Shown here one piece after another: positions 60,664 to 64,000 of a stretch of DNA of 64,000 bases. Below the pieces are notes generated by a model. The model was not told the origin of the DNA, ran no database searches, and saw only the letters and a list, made by a program, of their open reading frames with translations. A program made the translations under genes and the position numbers. The DNA is from Puniceibacterium antarcticum (GTDB taxonomy: Bacteria; Pseudomonadota; Alphaproteobacteria; Rhodobacterales; Rhodobacteraceae). Position 1 is the first letter of the stretch; every line of letters begins with the position of its first letter. The stretch lies in contig NZ_AWWI01000040.1 in assembly GCF_002760615.1 (NCBI RefSeq), positions 1 through 64,000 on the forward strand, read 5' to 3'.

Positions 60664-62321
60664 TCAAGTTTGAATATCCTTTTGATAATCAAGATAGGGC
60701 ACAAGAAGCGGTGCCGCCAGTAGCGGTCCTGCCACGGGCAGAACAAAAGGCAGCGCAACCGGGTTCATCGCCGCAACCAAAGCCACAAGAGCGGCCCCGG
60801 CGAGGGCCTCCAGCATTCCGGAGGGCAGGCTTAGTTGCTGCGCAACCGGGTTTTTCCAACCGCAGTCATGTCCGGTCACGACAGAACTGACAGCCAGCAC
60901 GTCCCGTATCATCACGATTGGCGCGATCAGTGAGGACATCATCAGTTCGGCCCCCGCTGCGCGCAGCATGATCTTGCGTGCACGCGGACTGCGCGTGGCG
61001 CGAAGATTGCGAAGCAAACCGCAAAGCTTGGGCATCAGCAAAAGGGTCGCTACCGCCAGCATTGGCCAAAACGTTGCAATGGGCACCGCCCCTGCTGACA
61101 GCAGCACGACCAGAGCAAGCCAGATCGGACCGGCGACATAGCCCATGATCCCCACGGCCATGTGCAGGCGGCTGATCGGGTGCAGCCTGGGCGCCGTGAT
61201 CAAGCGGCTATGCTGCAGGTTGCCCTGACACCAGCGGCGGTCGCGCTTGTGAAACTCGTTAAGGGTCTGAGGGCCGTCTTCAGCGCTGGCGTGGGTATCG
61301 GCATCAATCTCGATCTTCCAGCCTGCGCGGCGCATCAGCGCTGCCTCGACAAAGTCATGGCTGAGGATATCCCCGCCGAACGGCGCCTGCCCGCTGAGCT
61401 TAGGCAGATGGCCCGCCTCACGAAAAGCCTTGATCCGGATCAGAGCGTTGTGCCCCCAGTAATTGCCCGCATCCCCGGTCCACAGGGCGAAGCCCTTAAG
61501 AAAGGTCGGCCCCATTAGCCGCGACGACAGGCGCTGCAGCTTGCCAAAGCGCGACTTTGCTGGGATCAGGCGCATACCCGCCTGCAAAAGACCCGTCTGA
61601 GGTGAACGTTCCATGCGCGCCACCATATTGGCGATTCGCGACGCCCCCATACGACTGTCCGCATCAAGCGTCATCATATAGTCGAAGCAGTCCCCATGAG
61701 ACCGCAGCCAGTCCGCGATGTTGCCAGGCTTTCGCCCGGTGTTTTCTGTCCGGCGGCGATACTGAATACGTCCAGCATTGATAAGGGGGGCAAACGTCTC
61801 TTCCTCGATCCTGATCTTGTCGGCATCGCGCGTGTCAGACAAAACAAACGGTGTGGTTGAGTGATGGATGCCTTTACGTTGCAGATCAGTCGCGAGCTCT
61901 GACAGCATGCGCGTGGGGCCAGCCGGAGTTTCACCGCACATCGTCAGCAGCATGGCTGTACGCCCGGTGGGCTGCGAACCGGGCATTGCGCGAAACGGCA
62001 CCTGTGGGGGGCCATGAGGCCGATCAGCGCTGTGGTGGCTCCCAGCGACAAGCTTGCCGTGGTCAGCGTAATCAGCCCAAAGGTAACACCGCTGACGGCG
62101 CTCCAATCCTCGATCTCGACTGCAAAGCCCGTGGCGACAAGCGCTGTGAGGGTAAGTGTCAGCGCCGCCTGAAGCCAGGCGAGGGAATGTGGTGATCCCG
62201 GCTGCGGCATAGCAGCAGGGAAGAGATCCGGGCGCGCGATGTAGCGACGCACAGGCGCCGGACGCAGTATGCCCCGGACAGGGGCGAGGGCAGTCCGGTC
62301 TTGTGGGGCATTCATGGACAT
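60664..62321 (-). pseudogene. opgH: opgH glucosyltransferase, split by a one-base frameshift
   Basis: A membrane beta-glucosyltransferase for periplasmic glucan backbones, normally one reading frame. The N-terminal part starts at an ATG at 62321 after AAGG, has a cytoplasmic segment and two helices, and runs to GLMAPH. At a run of six C on this strand (62006-62011) the coding signal moves one base, and the rest continues in another frame as GPPQVPFRAMPGSQPTGRTAMLLTMCGETP through YMMTLDADSRMG, NYWGHNALIR, GGDILSHDFVEAALMRRAGW and DRRWCQGNLQH to 60664. One extra C would restore a 552-residue protein. True mutation, phase variation or a sequencing error are all possible. Confidence 0.85.
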
Positions 62322-62668
62322 GATGAACCTTCGTGAATTCAGAATGTGAGCTGTGTTGGACCTCGAACGCTCCAATTCATGCTTGGTTGCGCCGCCGCAA
62401 TGGCGATAGCGCGAAGATAGGCGCGATCTGCCTATTGGGCCGATTCGTATGGGCGAAAAATCGCCACAGAATTAAAATCACTCAAAAAACGCCCGCACTG
62501 CAGGGAACCTTTCCGCCGTTTGCTGCGCGTGCGCGCCATCCGCTGCTTGCGGGCTGTGCCGACCTGTGGTTTTTGCCCCCCAGACAAAATGGTCAGGCAC
62601 GGAAAAATGATAACACAGTGCCGCGGAGCGGCGGCGATGATCGGTCGCGTTACATGGCTGAGATCTGA
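62322..62668. other. Divergent intergenic region between opgH and flippase-like gene
   Basis: 347 bases with no supportable gene; local AT-rich patches near 62460-62500 could hold promoters. Nothing specific was identified. Confidence 0.4.
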
Positions 62669-63607
62669 ATGAGGCCGCTTCCACGCCTCAAAGTGCGTAG
62701 CCTGCGGATCCTGCAGTTTATGGTCAGCATAGCGCTGCTTGCGATCCTTTGGCGGGCCGTCGGTGGCGGCGATGCACTTGGCAGCCTTGCCGGGGCAGAT
62801 CCGGTCTGGCTGACGCTCGCCTTAGTGATGCTATCCCTGCAGACGCTGCTGTCGGCCCTGCGCTGGAAAGTAACAGCCAAGGCCTTGGGCCAGCGCTTTA
62901 CCGTCTGGCAGGCAGTACGGGAATATTATCTTGCACAGTTTATCAACCAGTCCCTGCCCGGCGGCATGGTCGGGGATGCGGGGCGCGCCGTGCGCGCGCG
63001 GCATCAGGCGGGATTGCTTCGGGCCTCGCAGGGTGTTGTGTTTGAACGACTGTCTGGTCAGGTGGTCGTCTTTGCAGTGATGACGGTCACCTTTGCCGTG
63101 ACGGCTCTGGCCCCTGGTGGGCTGAACTGGCCAGTCTGGGTGCGTTCCTTCATAGTGCCGCTGATCATTGTCGGAATGACCGCGCCGCTGGTGTTCTGGC
63201 TGGGCGGGATGTTGCCCGGACCACAGCGACGCGCGCTCGACAATCTTTGGGACGCGCTGCACCGCTCGCTTCTGGCACCCAAGGTCTTGGGCTGGCAGGT
63301 GTTGCTAGGCTTGGGAACAACAGCCTGCACCCTGTCGGCTTTTGCCTTTTGCGCACGTGCAACCGGGACAGAGTTGTCGCTGGTCGAACTACTGGGGATC
63401 GTGCCGCTGATCCTGTTCACAATGCTGATCCCCATTTCTGTTTCTGGCTGGGGCCTGCGCGAAGGCGCGGCTGCGGCCCTGTTCCCGCTTGCAGGCGAAA
63501 GCGCGTCTGACGGGCTGGCGGCCAGCATCGCCTTTGGTCTGGTCTTCGTCGTCGCCGTCTTGCCCGGGATGATGCCCCTACTCAAAAACCGCCGGAACAA
63601 ACGCTGA
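62669..63607 (+). CDS. Flippase-like / lysylphosphatidylglycerol synthase TM-domain protein
   Basis: A 312-residue membrane protein with about eight helices (UPF0104/AglD-like flippase domain). Conserved text is YYLAQFINQSLPGGMVGDAGRAVRARHQ with the G-x-x-G-D-x-x-R motif, then ASQGVVFERLSGQVV and VPLILFTMLIPISVSGWGLREGAAAALF. It has no soluble aminoacyl transferase domain, so lipid-linked substrate transport is more likely than lysyl transfer. Its closeness to glucan genes hints at an envelope role (inference). No strong ribosome site precedes the ATG. Confidence 0.82.
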   Translation: MRPLPRLKVRSLRILQFMVSIALLAILWRAVGGGDALGSLAGADPVWLTLALVMLSLQTLLSALRWKVTAKALGQRFTVWQAVREYYLAQFINQSLPGGMVGDAGRAVRARHQAGLLRASQGVVFERLSGQVVVFAVMTVTFAVTALAPGGLNWPVWVRSFIVPLIIVGMTAPLVFWLGGMLPGPQRRALDNLWDALHRSLLAPKVLGWQVLLGLGTTACTLSAFAFCARATGTELSLVELLGIVPLILFTMLIPISVSGWGLREGAAAALFPLAGESASDGLAASIAFGLVFVVAVLPGMMPLLKNRRNKR

Positions 63608-63715
63608 AAAACACTCATGTCGCAAAAATCGACACCTGTGACGCTTTCAGATCGGACTTACCCACGGATTTGCACGCATGCTGGCTTCATACCCATCATC
63701 CAGCAGAGGCGCGCC

Positions 63716-64000
63716 ATGTCCCGGGATCCCCTTCTTCAGCCCTATCAGCTGGGTCACCTGACCCTGAAAAACCGGATCATGACCACGAGCCATGAACCGG
63801 CCTATCCCGAAGACGGCATGCCCAAGGACCGCTATCGCGCCTATCATGCCGCCCGCGCCAAGGCCGGCGTGGCGCTGACTATGACTGCCGGATCGGCCGC
63901 GGTGTCGCGCAATTCGCCGCCCGTATTCAACAATGTGCTGGCTTACAAGGACGAGGTCGTCCCGTGGATGAAGGCGCTGGCCGATGAGTGCCATGGCCAT
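63716..64000 (+). CDS. Old Yellow Enzyme-family NADH:flavin oxidoreductase, 5' part
   Basis: First 95 codons of an FMN oxidoreductase; the gene runs off the right edge. It reads DPLLQPYQLGHLTLKNRIMTTSHEPAYPEDGMPKDRYRAYHAARAKAGVALTMT, the N-terminal TIM-barrel start of the OYE/trimethylamine dehydrogenase/2,4-dienoyl-CoA reductase family. The HEPAYPEDG variant and lack of a standard SR(M) after KNR resemble proteins annotated in roseobacters as N-methylproline or related demethylases; that is recollection, not proof. Whether a C-terminal Fe-S/NADH domain is fused cannot be seen. Confidence 0.82.
   Translation, partial: MSRDPLLQPYQLGHLTLKNRIMTTSHEPAYPEDGMPKDRYRAYHAARAKAGVALTMTAGSAAVSRNSPPVFNNVLAYKDEVVPWMKALADECHGH

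Noticed and set aside
1-64000. CRISPR arrays, insertion sequences, prophage, toxin-antitoxin or phage-defence genes
   Set aside because: Looked for repeated spacers, transposase DDE/HUH motifs, integrases and typical defence domains; none was seen.

Overview
The window is a GC-rich alphaproteobacterial chromosome segment. It most resembles the Roseobacter group of Rhodobacteraceae. Supporting this are FnrL with a complete ccoNOQP-ccoGHIS set and FNR boxes, the DUF2125 protein family, a 59-bp palindromic repeat of a kind I recall from this group, the gene style (ATGA overlaps, GC-rich third positions) and YjbEFH-type exopolysaccharide genes. Species assignment is inference. No IS element, prophage, CRISPR array or rRNA was seen.

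Layout. 1-10.6 kb: 5' part of ftsK, a DapC-like aminotransferase, a marR-bcr/cflA efflux pair behind a strong palindrome, an amidase and a UbiH-type hydroxylase bracketed by two inverted copies of one 59-bp repeat, a DUF2125 protein, and an SDR-crotonase pair. 10.7-20.4 kb: the microaerobic respiration block, on the minus strand ccoNOQP then ccoGHIS, with perfect TTGAY-N4-RTCAA FNR boxes before ccoN and ccoG, a universal stress protein divergent from ccoN, and fnrL itself. 20.6-26.3 kb: htpX, a CIA30-family gene, dadA, a di-haem peroxidase/MauG-like protein, and a convergent FG-GAP/ASPIC-UnbV (CRTAC1-like) protein. 26.3-33.8 kb: xylose catabolism (ROK regulator, xylFHG importer, xylB, xylA). 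34.1-40.8 kb: a TAXI-TRAP transporter with a DUF1850 protein and a DctB/DctD-like two-component pair. The DctD-like regulator has lost the GAFTGA loop although a sigma-54-like promoter sits before the transporter.

40.8-46 kb: fatty acid desaturase, secreted alpha/beta hydrolase, membrane-anchored AraC regulator, then a histidyl-tRNA synthetase of a type unusual for this group followed directly by a tRNA-His with encoded G-1:C73. 46-53 kb: a lower-GC exopolysaccharide cluster (ExoY-like transferase, metallophosphatase, YjbH, YjbF, YjbE, Wza-like export protein) behind palindromes including a TTAA-N7-TTAA CtrA-like box. 53-57 kb: a complete YnjB-YnjC-YnjD-like ABC importer in one operon with a YnjF-like CDP-alcohol phosphatidyltransferase. 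57-64 kb: a DadA-like oxidase with RidA, opgH-opgG for osmoregulated periplasmic glucan (opgH is split by a one-base frameshift in a G6 run), a flippase-like membrane protein, and the start of an Old Yellow Enzyme-family gene.

The strongest candidates for something not routinely described are the HisRS/tRNA-His cassette, the GAFTGA-less DctD with its sigma-54-like target promoter, the ABC importer-phosphatidyltransferase operon, the cysteine-tailed CcoQ, and the 4 x 11-bp phased repeat next to ccoS. All functional statements rest on reading motifs by eye; no database search was run.
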